NCBI GenBank assembly: GCA_002341165.1
Contig: DDNL01000073.1
Location: 1 to 43,464 of the forward strand
DNA length: 43,464 nt
Source of the DNA: Shewanellaceae bacterium UBA2521
Lineage (GTDB): Bacteria; Pseudomonadota; Gammaproteobacteria; Enterobacterales; Shewanellaceae
Reading direction: 5' to 3'
In this document: positions 24,599 to 34,397 of the stretch, piece after piece
Layout of the letters: each line of letters opens with the position of its first letter
How positions within the stretch are numbered: position 1 is the stretch's first letter
The notes under the pieces: generated by a model
Told to the model about the DNA's origin: nothing
The model's database searches: none
Seen by the model: only the letters and a program-made list of their open reading frames with translations
Position numbers and translations under genes: made by a program

Positions 24599-27500
24599 TC
24601 ATGACGATTCTATCCATTTATTTAGAGTTTGCAAGAGTTGTTCCAAGACAAAGGGTTTCGTGACATAATCATTCATTCCAATCGACTTGCTCTTATCTCG
24701 ATCGGTTTCCATTGCGTGTGCCGTCATGGCAATAATCGGCAGTTGTTGAGCGCTATAATGTTTACGAATTTCTTGCGTTGCCGTGAAACCATCCATTTCC
24801 GGCATTTGGAGATCCATAAGTATCAGAGCATAATCTTCTTTTTGGATGCAATCTAAGGCAATAAGGCCGTTGTCAGCGATATCCACAGTGTAACCACTAG
24901 AGCGTAAGAGTTCGCTTGCAACTTGTTGATTAATAATGTTGTCTTCAACAAGAAGTAACTTATGCTGTATCTGTTCAGAGAATATAGGTTGATGATGCGT
25001 ATTGACATGCTGTTCTTGTTCATGAACAAATAAAGGTTCAAGTGTTTGGCTGAGTTTGAACGAATCAAAAGGCTTTTGCAAACAAGAAAAGGCATTAAAT
25101 CCTGCATAGTTTGCAGGGTTGATTTTAGAATTATAATGCGTCATCAATAGTAAATGTGTAGGTTTGATTTGCGTGTCATGAGCTAGAAGATCGAGCATAG
25201 GTTGTATCCATTGATGGTCTTGGATCTCTTGCATACTGTGATCGGCAACGAGCAAGTCAGGTTGGATTGCGCGTGCTTGATCAAAAAACTCATTTAAATT
25301 GGTCACTGTTGTGGTGACAAAGCCAAGCTGCTTGAGGTAATTGCTATAATGGGTCAAACCTTTCTGGTTGTCATCTATAATCAAGGCCACTTTATCTGAA
25401 TAGAGGTTAGAGGGATAAACCGGCTGCTCAATGGATGAGTCCACTGCATCTTGCTCAAGTTCAAACCCAAGTTCAAAAGAAAAGAGAGCACCTTGTTGTA
25501 ATGCGCTATTCACTTGAATTCGTCCTCCCATTAATTGAATCAAGTGCTTACAGATAGAAAGTCCGAGCCCTGTACCACCAAAACGTCTTGTCATTGAACC
25601 ATCAGCTTGTGTGAAAGCTTCAAAAAGCATTTTTTGCTGTGTATCACTTAATCCGATACCCGTGTCTTGGACCCAAAATTTGAGCTTTATCGACCTACCA
25701 CTGCATGCAATCTGCTGACAGCCTAGTTCTACTTCACCTGTTTCAGTAAACTTCACGGCATTGGCAAGTAGATTAATCAAGATTTGACTTAATCGGAGAG
25801 AATCCCCAAAGCAAGTGAGCTGTGTAGGAATGTCTAGATGCAAAAGAATTTCTATATTTTTTTTATGCGCAGGCAAGACGGTGAGTTCAATGGCATGTTC
25901 AATCACATCTCTCATTGAAAAAGGAGCATGTTCTAAGTTGAGTTTTCCAGCTTCAATTTTTGATACATCTAAAATATCATTAATAATGTTGAGCAAGATG
26001 TGAGAAGAATTATAAGCTTTGCTGATGTAATCTTGTTGTTGTGCAGTGAGCTCTGTATTACGTAATAACTGCAGCATCCCAATAAAAGCATTCATAGGTG
26101 TACGAATTTCATGGCTCATGTTTGCTAAAAATTGACTCTTAGAGAGACTTGCTTCTTCAGCTTCCTTCTTAGCTTCAACCAAGGCTTCTTCATTTTCTTT
26201 TTGGCGCGTAATGTCTTTATTTGTGCCGACAACACGTTTGGGGCGACCATGTTTAGTAAATTCAACAATACGGCCTCGAGAAAGTACCCAAATATAGTGA
26301 CCATTTTTACAGCGCATTCTAAACTCAGATTCAAAATCTGTATGTGGATTTTTGAAAAGATACTGAATTTTTCTTTGTTGCTCTACCACGTCTTCTGGAT
26401 GAATGAGAGAAAAAATCCAAGAGCGTGAACAGTCAAAGTCATGAGTTTTATAGTCGAGCATGGTGTATAACGCAGGATTACAAGCGACTTGCTCCGAGCC
26501 GATGTACCAATCCCACACACCATCTTCTACTGCGTCCATAGCCAAATGATAGCGTTCTTCGGAGAGGCGTAGTTGTTCGGTTGCGTCATGTTCACTGGTG
26601 ACGTCTCGCCACATGCTGATGAGACCTAGAGTATTGCCTTGACGATCATAAAAGGGAAATTTAGAAATATCTAAGCAGATATGACGCGAGCGTACTTGAA
26701 TTTTATCTAAGTAGCGACAAGAAGTATGATTTGCGAGGATGTATTCATCTTCAAGTGCTACTTTTCTCGCTTTTTCTTCATCCATGAAATCGGTCGAGAG
26801 TACGCCTATGATTTGACTCTCTCGCATATCGAGCATTTGCTCTGCTGTTTTATTACAGCCTAAGTATCTTCCTTCAGTGTCTTTAAAGAAGATAGCGTCA
26901 GGAATGGAATCAATAAGCGCTCTCAGTTGGGCATACTCACGCTCACGTCTTAGATTAATTTCTTTTAGCTTCTTGGTACGTTGTGCCACGATTTTATCTA
27001 GTCTTTTGTTCTGATTTGACAAATGAATAGTGTATTTTTGGTGTTGATTAAAGGTTTGCGTGACCAATTTAAACCAAGGTTCCCATTCTGCTGAAACATA
27101 CATAGGAGGTGAAACGGGTAGCTGAGCACAAGTTTCTAAATGAGTAAGTAAACGATTTGCAGGCGTGATAAAGGTTTTACGCATCAAAAAGTGAGTGAGG
27201 CTGAGCAATATAAAAAAGAGTAAGAAGATAATTGAGCCAATCAGAATCAGCTCTGGTAAGAGTATGTTGAACAGATGTGTATGTTCTTCTAGCGCTAAAA
27301 ACTGCCAAGGCATGAATTTGAAAGGAGATATATAGATTTCGTAGTGTTCAAAAAGTGTATCAATATGTTTATAAAAATTGTCTCGTTGATTTAATGATTG
27401 AGTGAGTTGGTGATCAATCTTATTGTTAAAGCTTTGCCCCCAATTCCATAGAGGTTTTTTTTCACTATTAAGAAACACTCCTGAACCGATTAAGGATAAA

Positions 27501-28264
27501 TCTTGGTTGAGGTGTTGTAGAGGCTTTGATAAATCGACCTCAATAGTAAGCAGACCTTTTTTCTGGCCGTGGACTATGATGTCTCTGCATAGTGTTGCCC
27601 TATCTTCATTAAAATGAATAGACCAAACACGGCTTTCGTATATTTTATTATGCTTCTGGTTATGAGCATGTTGATCTTTGATGTAAGCTGCAGTGCGTCG
27701 TAGTTCTGCTTCTGGTTGTTGCGGGTAATAGCTTATGCTGTAAGGTGTGATCAACATAATTGATCTGATATTGGGTAAGTGGGAGACTAAAGCGGTAAAG
27801 GACTCTGTCACATGCGTTGCCATACCTAAATGACGTTTAAAATCAGGTGTATCTTGCCAGGGCGTGAGGCCTATTATGTGACCGTATTGATTTAAAGGTG
27901 CCTTGGTTTGCATCTTTGCAAGGAGTACAAAGGTTTCGTTATGCTCAACATGCTCCCAATGATAAGGATTGAAATTATCTTCAGTGGTAAAGCTTTCAAC
28001 TGCTGCATCGTTAAATAGAGAAAGAAAATTGAGAGCCCTTTGGAGCTGATTATCAATAACTTGTACATCGGCTTCAATGAGGGCTTGATGTTGGTGCATC
28101 AAGTTACGTTTTTGAGTTTTATAAAAGCCAAAGGTGCAAAGTAAGGTCACACTGATCAGACCAATATAAGTGAGTAAAACAGCTCGGTTGTAACGTTTCT
28201 GAATCGATGCTTTAAGAAGGCTTGTGCTTATGTTATGTAATTGATCGTCTGCTAATGTACTCAT
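24599..28264 (-). CDS. Hybrid sensor histidine kinase with two receiver domains
   Basis: The 1221-aa inner-membrane sensor has a membrane helix at about 28-48, a periplasmic sensing region of about 290 residues, and a second helix at about 335-357. A coiled linker and two PAS domains with PAC tails follow (about 450-565 and 575-690). The HisKA domain has His718 in SHEIRTPMNA and the ATPase domain has its N box (NLLANAVKF) and G boxes (DTGIGLS, GGTGLGLSI). Two receivers complete it: Asp1008 in LLVADHSM, with acidic pair and lysine, and Asp1151 in ILMDLQMPEMDG. No HPt domain is present, so phosphate would go to a separate HPt protein or act through the receivers. No response-regulator gene is adjacent. 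The ligand and target are unknown. Confidence 0.92.
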   Translation of the reverse strand: MSTLADDQLHNISTSLLKASIQKRYNRAVLLTYIGLISVTLLCTFGFYKTQKRNLMHQHQALIEADVQVIDNQLQRALNFLSLFNDAAVESFTTEDNFNPYHWEHVEHNETFVLLAKMQTKAPLNQYGHIIGLTPWQDTPDFKRHLGMATHVTESFTALVSHLPNIRSIMLITPYSISYYPQQPEAELRRTAAYIKDQHAHNQKHNKIYESRVWSIHFNEDRATLCRDIIVHGQKKGLLTIEVDLSKPLQHLNQDLSLIGSGVFLNSEKKPLWNWGQSFNNKIDHQLTQSLNQRDNFYKHIDTLFEHYEIYISPFKFMPWQFLALEEHTHLFNILLPELILIGSIIFLLFFILLSLTHFLMRKTFITPANRLLTHLETCAQLPVSPPMYVSAEWEPWFKLVTQTFNQHQKYTIHLSNQNKRLDKIVAQRTKKLKEINLRREREYAQLRALIDSIPDAIFFKDTEGRYLGCNKTAEQMLDMRESQIIGVLSTDFMDEEKARKVALEDEYILANHTSCRYLDKIQVRSRHICLDISKFPFYDRQGNTLGLISMWRDVTSEHDATEQLRLSEERYHLAMDAVEDGVWDWYIGSEQVACNPALYTMLDYKTHDFDCSRSWIFSLIHPEDVVEQQRKIQYLFKNPHTDFESEFRMRCKNGHYIWVLSRGRIVEFTKHGRPKRVVGTNKDITRQKENEEALVEAKKEAEEASLSKSQFLANMSHEIRTPMNAFIGMLQLLRNTELTAQQQDYISKAYNSSHILLNIINDILDVSKIEAGKLNLEHAPFSMRDVIEHAIELTVLPAHKKNIEILLHLDIPTQLTCFGDSLRLSQILINLLANAVKFTETGEVELGCQQIACSGRSIKLKFWVQDTGIGLSDTQQKMLFEAFTQADGSMTRRFGGTGLGLSICKHLIQLMGGRIQVNSALQQGALFSFELGFELEQDAVDSSIEQPVYPSNLYSDKVALIIDDNQKGLTHYSNYLKQLGFVTTTVTNLNEFFDQARAIQPDLLVADHSMQEIQDHQWIQPMLDLLAHDTQIKPTHLLLMTHYNSKINPANYAGFNAFSCLQKPFDSFKLSQTLEPLFVHEQEQHVNTHHQPIFSEQIQHKLLLVEDNIINQQVASELLRSSGYTVDIADNGLIALDCIQKEDYALILMDLQMPEMDGFTATQEIRKHYSAQQLPIIAMTAHAMETDRDKSKSIGMNDYVTKPFVLEQLLQTLNKWIESS

Positions 28265-28443
28265 ACAGATAGTTTCTTTCTACAAAATAGGTAGGCGGTA
28301 TGATCGGCTAGACAAGTTGCTCTTGGATCATTGCAGTTTATTTACAATCCATATTATATCATTAGTTATTAAAAAAACATAGCAGTAACATGCGTTTACG
28401 ATTTATTTGACAATATACACCATTTGTTTTTTTTAAAGAGATA

Positions 28444-28478
28444 AGATTTAACACACCCTTTTAAGGTGTGTTAAATCT
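28444..28478 (-). terminator. Hairpin after phoH
   Basis: A perfect 14-base-pair stem (28444-28457 with 28465-28478) has a 7-base loop and lies just past the phoH stop codon. In the phoH direction the stem is followed by a pyrimidine-rich stretch (TATCTCTTT) rather than a clean T-run. A terminator is the simplest reading. Confidence 0.65.
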
Positions 28479-28487
28479 ATGATGTTT

Positions 28488-29882
28488 TCAAAGTTCTTCT
28501 TCAGCAAAGCTTGCCAAGCGTGAGCGTTGAATGCCATTGAGATAAATGTTTGCGCTGCCTTCAAAAGGCTTAAAGCGTTCTACAATGTAGGTTAAGCCTG
28601 AAGTAACGGAAGTGAGGTAGTTTGAGTCAATTTGCGCAAGGTTGCCACTACAAATAAGTTTTGAGCCTTCACCCATACGCGTAATGATGGTTTTTATTTG
28701 TGACACTGTGAGGTTTTGACACTCATCGAGTAACACAAATGAGTTTTGAATAGAGCGTCCTCGCATAAAGTTAACCGACTTAAACTGGATATTGGCTTTT
28801 TCCATAATATAATTCATGCTGCAACGCGGATTCTCATCATGCTTATGTAAGACCTCCAGCGTATCGGTCACACCTGCTAGCCAAGGCAGCATTTTTTCTT
28901 CCTCTGAACCAGGTAAGAAACCAATAGACTCGGCTATTTCTGGTGTGTTACGTGTTACAAGAATACGCTCAAACAGATTTTTCTCTATAACCGATTCCAA
29001 ACCTGCAGCCATAGCCAGTAATGTTTTTCCACAGCCAGCTGGACCTGTTAAAATGACCATATCAATATCAGGATCCATCAATGCCTGCATAGCCATACCC
29101 TGATGGATATCTTTAGGAGATATACCCCAGACTTTTTGATGCATGATACGATCTTTACCTAAATCGACGAGATAAGCAAAGTCATTATCGATGGATTGAA
29201 TCCTCGCACAGAAATCATTGCTGGCATCAATTAAATATTGATTAGCAAATAGCTCCTCTCTTTGATTAAACTCTGAAAGAGGAACACGATGTATTGTTTG
29301 TCCATGCTTTTGTTGTGTCTGTACCGACTTTACACTTTCCCAGAAGTCATGAGGATAATGAATAAAGCCTTTCGATAGTAGACTTACATCGTCCACAATT
29401 TGGTCTGTTCGATAGTCTTCAACATGTGTTAAGCCTGCACCTTTTGCTTTAAGCCTCATGTTGATATCTTTCGTGACCAAAATCACTTTTTTGTTTGTAT
29501 GCTTACGTTGCAATTCTAAAGCAGTATTAATAATAATATTATCGTTATTACCCTGAGGTAATAAGACATGTTCTGCAGGAATCAAATGATCAGGGTAAAT
29601 ACTTAAACGCCCTTGGTGTATATGATTTTTTTCTCCGCTTTTGATAGGAACGCCATTTAAAATAGCTTCGGGTGAGGCGTGATCGAGGATTTTTTCTAAA
29701 GTTTTGATTGCGATTCTGGCATCGCGACTGACATCTCTTTTTCTATCTTTAATCTGATCCAGTTCTTCTAGAACTGTCATAGGTATGATGACATCATGCT
29801 CCTTAAATGAATAAACGGCTAAGGGTTCATGTAATAAAACGTTTGTATCTAAAACAAATAACTTAGTTTTATTTTGCTCCAT
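28488..29882 (-). CDS. PIN-PhoH ATPase (PhoH2/YlaK type)
   Basis: This 464-aa cytoplasmic protein fuses an N-terminal PIN nuclease domain (KLFVLDTNVLLHEP, VLEELDQIK, VTKDINMRLKA, with the expected acidic residues) to a C-terminal PhoH ATPase domain (Walker A GPAGCGKTLLA, Walker B VLLDECQNLT, and the ITRMGEGSKLICSGN sensor region). PhoH2 proteins are thought to be RNA helicase-ribonucleases. The ATG at 29882 has AGGAGG with a 7-base spacer, an excellent site, so the open frame to 30113 is ignored. It is flanked by a terminator-like hairpin and by a divergent gene for a 38-aa membrane protein. No antitoxin-like gene is paired with it, as is usual for proteobacterial members. Confidence 0.93.
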   Translation of the reverse strand: MEQNKTKLFVLDTNVLLHEPLAVYSFKEHDVIIPMTVLEELDQIKDRKRDVSRDARIAIKTLEKILDHASPEAILNGVPIKSGEKNHIHQGRLSIYPDHLIPAEHVLLPQGNNDNIIINTALELQRKHTNKKVILVTKDINMRLKAKGAGLTHVEDYRTDQIVDDVSLLSKGFIHYPHDFWESVKSVQTQQKHGQTIHRVPLSEFNQREELFANQYLIDASNDFCARIQSIDNDFAYLVDLGKDRIMHQKVWGISPKDIHQGMAMQALMDPDIDMVILTGPAGCGKTLLAMAAGLESVIEKNLFERILVTRNTPEIAESIGFLPGSEEEKMLPWLAGVTDTLEVLHKHDENPRCSMNYIMEKANIQFKSVNFMRGRSIQNSFVLLDECQNLTVSQIKTIITRMGEGSKLICSGNLAQIDSNYLTSVTSGLTYIVERFKPFEGSANIYLNGIQRSRLASFAEEEL

Positions 29883-30122
29883 ATAAAAGCCTCCTGGAAT
29901 ATGTAGAGCGACTAAAATAGAGGTAAAGGTTTGAACGTCTCCTAAATGGGGTGGGTATACATTAAAGATGACAGATAGAATAGAAAAGAACCAGTTTTTT
30001 CGACTAAAAATGAGAGAAATTGTATCTCGATTATGGAACTGTTTGTTATTTAAAGAACATATTAATTCCCATGTTAAGAGAGTTTTTTTATTTATATTTT
30101 CGCACGGCATCAAGGAGAAAAA

Positions 30123-30239
30123 ATGGACTATTTTATATTTTTTATGACAGTACTGATTTTTCTACAAATTATTATGGGGATTGTTTTGTTTGCTGTAGTG
30201 TACGAACGTAAAAAGAGAACAAATAAAAATTTAGAATAA
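30123..30239 (+). CDS. 38-residue single-pass membrane protein
   Basis: A short open frame reads MDYFIFFMTVLIFLQIIMGI and continues with a few more hydrophobic residues to VVYERKKRTNKNLE. It starts almost directly with a hydrophobic helix of about 26 residues and ends in a basic cytoplasmic tail, the typical form of a bacterial membrane miniprotein. AAGGAG at 30112-30117 lies 5 bases before the ATG, a strong ribosome site in an otherwise non-coding stretch. It lies between the divergent phoH gene and rapA. I do not recognise the protein. Such small proteins often adjust a larger membrane complex, but no partner is indicated. Confidence 0.6.
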   Translation: MDYFIFFMTVLIFLQIIMGIVLFAVVYERKKRTNKNLE

Positions 30240-30420
30240 AGTCATGTACAGGTCGCTGTAATTGTGCTTCTGAGCGCTACTTCATAAGCAAATGCATGTT
30301 TAATTTAAAAAAGTTTATGCTTTTGCGTTATCAGCGCACAATTATCTTTTACATATGACTGAAGCTTAAGTTACCATAGCGTTCGCAAAAATTTATGACA
30401 GTGACAAAAGAGAGACAAGC

Positions 30421-33309
30421 ATGCCATTTGCATTAGGGCAACGTTGGATGAGTGATACTGAATCTGAGTTGGGTTTAGGTACAGTCATCAAACTTGAAGG
30501 ACGTATGGTAACTATTATTTTTCCCGCCACGGGAGAAACTCGATTATTTGCAAGAGAGAATGCGCCTTTAACCCGTGTTATTTTTAATCCTGAAGACGAA
30601 GTTCAAGGGCCTGAGGACTGGTTCTTTAGAGTTGAATCAGTTGAAGAAAATGATCACCAGCTGATGGTCTATCATGGTCGCAGAACAGACAATCAAGAAG
30701 TTATATCGCTTCCTGAAACACACCTTCATTACAATATTCGTTTTAATAAACCACAAGAGCGTTTATTTGCAGGTCAAATCGATAGACTGAATCGTTTTAG
30801 TTTACGTTATTATGCAAGACACATGATGCATAAAATGCAGACTTCAGAAACGCTTGGCATGCTAGGTGCTCGAGTGGGCTTAATTGCGCATCAATTATGG
30901 ATTGCCCATGAAGTAGGTTCACGCCACGCACCTCGAGTTTTATTAGCAGATGAAGTGGGGCTTGGTAAAACGATTGAAGCAGGTATGATTTTACATCAGC
31001 AGCTTTTAACAGGGCGTGCCCAACGGGTTCTTATTGTGGTGCCTGAAAGTTTGTGTCATCAGTGGCTGATTGAGATGCTGAGACGTTTCAATTTACATTT
31101 CTCGATTTTTGATGAAGAGCGTTGTGTTGAAGCTTATGCTGATTACCATAATCCATTTGACTCTGAACAATTAGTGATTTGCTCTATTGACTTGTTGCGT
31201 AAGAAAAAGCGTTTTGAACAAGCACTCGATGCAGATTGGGATATGTTAGTTGTTGATGAAGCGCATCATTTACAATGGTCTAAAGAGAAACCAAGTCGTG
31301 CTTATCAAGTGATTGAAGCTTTGTCACAAGAAGTGCCAGGTGTTCTCCTTCTTACAGCAACACCTGATCAGCTCGGGCATGAAAGTCATTTTGCGCGCTT
31401 GCGTCTTTTAGATTCAGATCGCTTTTTTGACTACTCAGCTTTCATTGAAGAAGAAAAAAGTTACCAGAATGTTGTGCAGGCAGCACAAGCTTTGTCTCAT
31501 GAGCACACTTTATCTGCTGAAGAAGCTACAGCACTTGAGCCTTATATGTTGGGACAAGATGTCAATCAACTCAATCGTGTTACCGATGGTGAGCGAGCTC
31601 TATTAAAACAAAAGTGGTTAAAACAGCTTTTAGACTGTCATGGTACGGGTCGTTTGTTGTTTAGAAATGTGCGCCAAAGTATTCAAGGCTTTCCTCAAAG
31701 GCATTTTTCTCCTCAAGCTTTTGCATTGCCTGAACAATATAAAACGGCGATGCGCGTGATGCAGTCTATACAGTCACAACAAACTCAGGCAGCTAAAATT
31801 GCTCAACTTTTATCACCTGAAACCTTGTATCAGGAGTTTGATGGTCATGGTGCTGGTTGGTGGCAATTTGATCCACGTGTTGAATGGTTATTGAAATTTT
31901 TACAAGATCACAAAAGTAAAAAAGTCCTGATTATTGCTTCGACGGCTCAAATTGCTCTTGTTTTAGAAGAAGCTTTACGCGCGCGCGCTGGTATTCGTGC
32001 AACGGTATTTCATGAAGGTATGTCTATTTTAGAGCGAGATAAAGCAGGTGCTTATTTTGCTCAAGTAGAAGGTGGTGCACAAGCTCTGATTTGTTCTGAA
32101 ATTGGCTCAGAAGGGCGTAACTTCCAATTTGCAAGCGATCTGGTGCTCTTTGATTTACCGATTAACCCCGATCTATTAGAACAAAGAATTGGTCGCTTAG
32201 ATCGTATCGGTCAGACACAAGATGTGCATTTACATGTGCCTTATTTTGAAGGAACAGCACAAGAGTTTTTGGTAGATTGGTATCACTTTGGCTTGAATGC
32301 ATTTGAACAAACTTGCCCAACAGGGCATGAGTTGTACCAGATCTTCTTGGAACCTTTTGAGCAAAACTTACTTTCTTATTCAAAGTCTCAAGCAGGTAAA
32401 TTGCTTAAAGATGTAGCGCAAAAAAGAACAGAGTTGACGCACCAGCTAGAGCAAGGGCGTGATCGTTTACTTGAAATGAATAGCCATGGCGGCCAAGCTG
32501 CGCAGCAGCTCGTTGATAAGCTTTTAGAGCAAGATCAGCGCACTGACTTTATTCAATTTATTTTAAGTCTTTGGGATATTATTGGTATTGATCAAGAAGA
32601 TAAAGGTGAAAAAGTTTTAGTGTTACGTCCAAATGAGCACATGCTTTTCCCTTATCCAGGTATTCCCGATGATGGACTGATGATCACTTTTGATCGTGAT
32701 GCGGCTTTATCTCGAGACGAAGTGACCTTCATGACACCAGAGCATCCGTTAGTACAAACAGGAATTGATTTAATTCTAGGTTCAGATACAGGTTCAACCT
32801 CGGTAGCACTGTTGAAAAATAAAGCTATGCCTGTCGGAACCTTGTTTGTTGAGCTCATGTATAGCTTAGATGTTTCGGCGCCCAAGGCTTCTCAGGTTTT
32901 CCGCTATTTACCGGCAACACCTATCCGTATTTTATTAGATCAAACAGGACAAAACTTAAGTCAAAAAGTAGACTTTTCGACTTTAGATGACCAGCTTGCT
33001 CCTGTAAATCGACATACGGCTATTAAACTGATTAATGCGTCTCAAACTTTGGTTCATCCTTTGATTCATCAATCGAATGAGCTGGCAGATTCTCGTGCGA
33101 AAGAGATTCAAGCGCAAGCAAAAAAATCGATGCAAACAGCTTTAGAGGAAGAGTTAAATCGCCTTACACAGCTTAAAGCAGTGAATCCTCATATTCGTCA
33201 GGTAGAGTTGGATTATATTCAAGATCAAATGCATGCCATTGCACATTATATCGAAAATAGCCAATTACAGCTTGATGCAATTCGAGTTATTTTAGTCAGT
33301 CATAAATAG
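30421..33309 (+). CDS. rapA: RNA polymerase-associated SWI2/SNF2 ATPase RapA
   Basis: RapA (HepA) binds RNA polymerase and helps it recycle after termination. The 962-aa protein matches E. coli RapA (968 aa). It has the N-terminal Tudor-like domains (MPFALGQRWMSDTESELGLG), then the SNF2 helicase lobe 1 with Walker A LADEVGLGKTIEAGM and the DEAH box VVDEAHHLQW. Lobe 2 carries ICSEIGSEGRNFQ and RIGRLDRIGQT, and the long C-terminal RapA-specific domain follows. The start has AGAGAG shortly before the ATG. It is followed after 48 bases by prmA, an arrangement different from E. coli. A hairpin lies in the gap (33316-33345). Confidence 0.97.
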   Translation: MPFALGQRWMSDTESELGLGTVIKLEGRMVTIIFPATGETRLFARENAPLTRVIFNPEDEVQGPEDWFFRVESVEENDHQLMVYHGRRTDNQEVISLPETHLHYNIRFNKPQERLFAGQIDRLNRFSLRYYARHMMHKMQTSETLGMLGARVGLIAHQLWIAHEVGSRHAPRVLLADEVGLGKTIEAGMILHQQLLTGRAQRVLIVVPESLCHQWLIEMLRRFNLHFSIFDEERCVEAYADYHNPFDSEQLVICSIDLLRKKKRFEQALDADWDMLVVDEAHHLQWSKEKPSRAYQVIEALSQEVPGVLLLTATPDQLGHESHFARLRLLDSDRFFDYSAFIEEEKSYQNVVQAAQALSHEHTLSAEEATALEPYMLGQDVNQLNRVTDGERALLKQKWLKQLLDCHGTGRLLFRNVRQSIQGFPQRHFSPQAFALPEQYKTAMRVMQSIQSQQTQAAKIAQLLSPETLYQEFDGHGAGWWQFDPRVEWLLKFLQDHKSKKVLIIASTAQIALVLEEALRARAGIRATVFHEGMSILERDKAGAYFAQVEGGAQALICSEIGSEGRNFQFASDLVLFDLPINPDLLEQRIGRLDRIGQTQDVHLHVPYFEGTAQEFLVDWYHFGLNAFEQTCPTGHELYQIFLEPFEQNLLSYSKSQAGKLLKDVAQKRTELTHQLEQGRDRLLEMNSHGGQAAQQLVDKLLEQDQRTDFIQFILSLWDIIGIDQEDKGEKVLVLRPNEHMLFPYPGIPDDGLMITFDRDAALSRDEVTFMTPEHPLVQTGIDLILGSDTGSTSVALLKNKAMPVGTLFVELMYSLDVSAPKASQVFRYLPATPIRILLDQTGQNLSQKVDFSTLDDQLAPVNRHTAIKLINASQTLVHPLIHQSNELADSRAKEIQAQAKKSMQTALEEELNRLTQLKAVNPHIRQVELDYIQDQMHAIAHYIENSQLQLDAIRVILVSHK

Positions 33310-33315
33310 AACATA

Positions 33316-33345
33316 AGGTCAACGTCACGTGAGCGGGGTTGGCCT
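33316..33345 (+). other. Hairpin between rapA and prmA
   Basis: AGGTCAAC at 33316-33323 pairs with GTTGGCCT at 33338-33345 (8 pairs, one G-T), with possible extra pairing outside. It ends about 5 bases before the prmA ribosome site and has no T-run, so it may modulate prmA translation or processing of the rapA-prmA transcript rather than terminate it. Confidence 0.4.
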
Positions 33346-33366
33346 GTTAAAGAGAGGATGCCATGT

Positions 33367-34260
33367 ATGGCTTGGATACAAATTCGTATAGCAACAAAAG
33401 CAGATTCAGCTGAGCAAATCAGTGATGCATTAATATTGTTAGGTGCTGTTTCGGTGACTTTTGAAGACAGTCAAGATACGCCTATTTATGAGCCTATGCC
33501 TGGAGAAAGTCCGTTATGGAACCAGACCACGATCATTGGACTTTTTGATGCACTTACCGATATGGCAGAGGTTGTTGAGCATCTTAAGCAACATCCGCTT
33601 TTAGGTGCAGCTTTTACCTTTAAAGTCGAAGCATTAGAAGATAAAGATTGGGTACGTGCTTGGATGGATGATTTTCACCCTATGCAGTTTGGTCGTCGCT
33701 TGTGGATTTGCCCGAGTTGGCGTGAAGCACCTGAGCCTGATGCGGTCAATATTATGCTTGATCCTGGCCTTGCCTTTGGTACAGGCACGCATCCCACGAC
33801 AGCTTTGTGTTTGCGTTGGCTTGATAGCTTAGACTTGTCTGATCAAGAGGTCATCGACTTTGGTTGTGGTTCAGGTATTTTGGCTATCGCAGCGCTGAAA
33901 CTGGGTGCAAAGTGTGTTACAGGAATTGATATTGATCAGCAAGCATTGGATGCAAGTTTTGAAAATGCAAAGCGTAATGCAGTTGAACAAGGCTTGCAAT
34001 TGTTCTTGCCGCAAAACAGTCCAAATGCCATGCAGGCTGATGTGTTGGTTGCGAATATACTGGCTGGACCTTTAGTGGAGTTGGCTCCAACGATTGCCGC
34101 TTATGTAAAACCGGGTGGACGCCTTGCTTTATCGGGATTACTTGAAGAGCAAGCAGAAGAAGTGAAGCAGGCTTATACACCTTGGTTTGATATAGATGAA
34201 GTGGCTTGTGATCAAGAGTGGATTCGACTTACAGCTGTTAAAAAAAATAAGTCTTGTTAA
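33367..34260 (+). CDS. prmA: Ribosomal protein L11 methyltransferase
   Basis: PrmA uses SAM to trimethylate ribosomal protein L11. The 297-aa protein has the N-terminal substrate-recognition domain (MAWIQIRIATK, EPMPGE), the KDWVRAWMDDFHPMQFG linker, and a class I methyltransferase domain with LDPGLAFGTGTHPTT, VIDFGCGSGILAIAALKLGA and the NILAGPL motif. The ATG at 33367 is chosen over the one at 33358 because AGAGAGG ends only one base before the earlier ATG and about ten before the later one, and the later start matches the family N-terminus. In many gammaproteobacteria prmA lies upstream of dusB-fis; here dusB follows after 137 bases, so that linkage is kept. Confidence 0.96.
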   Translation: MAWIQIRIATKADSAEQISDALILLGAVSVTFEDSQDTPIYEPMPGESPLWNQTTIIGLFDALTDMAEVVEHLKQHPLLGAAFTFKVEALEDKDWVRAWMDDFHPMQFGRRLWICPSWREAPEPDAVNIMLDPGLAFGTGTHPTTALCLRWLDSLDLSDQEVIDFGCGSGILAIAALKLGAKCVTGIDIDQQALDASFENAKRNAVEQGLQLFLPQNSPNAMQADVLVANILAGPLVELAPTIAAYVKPGGRLALSGLLEEQAEEVKQAYTPWFDIDEVACDQEWIRLTAVKKNKSC

Positions 34261-34397
34261 AAAAAAATATTTTAAGTAACAAAGTTAAGTGTAAACATAG
34301 TTAAATTGAATTATGGGTGTAAAACATAAGATTTTCAGCTTTTCAACACGCAAAAAAAAACGTAATATATAACCTTTTTACTGAGTGAACACTGCGT

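Noticed and set aside
30020..30211. 63-codon plus-strand frame before rapA
   Set aside because: It is a shadow: the 38-codon frame at 30123 in another phase has the ribosome site and a convincing membrane protein.
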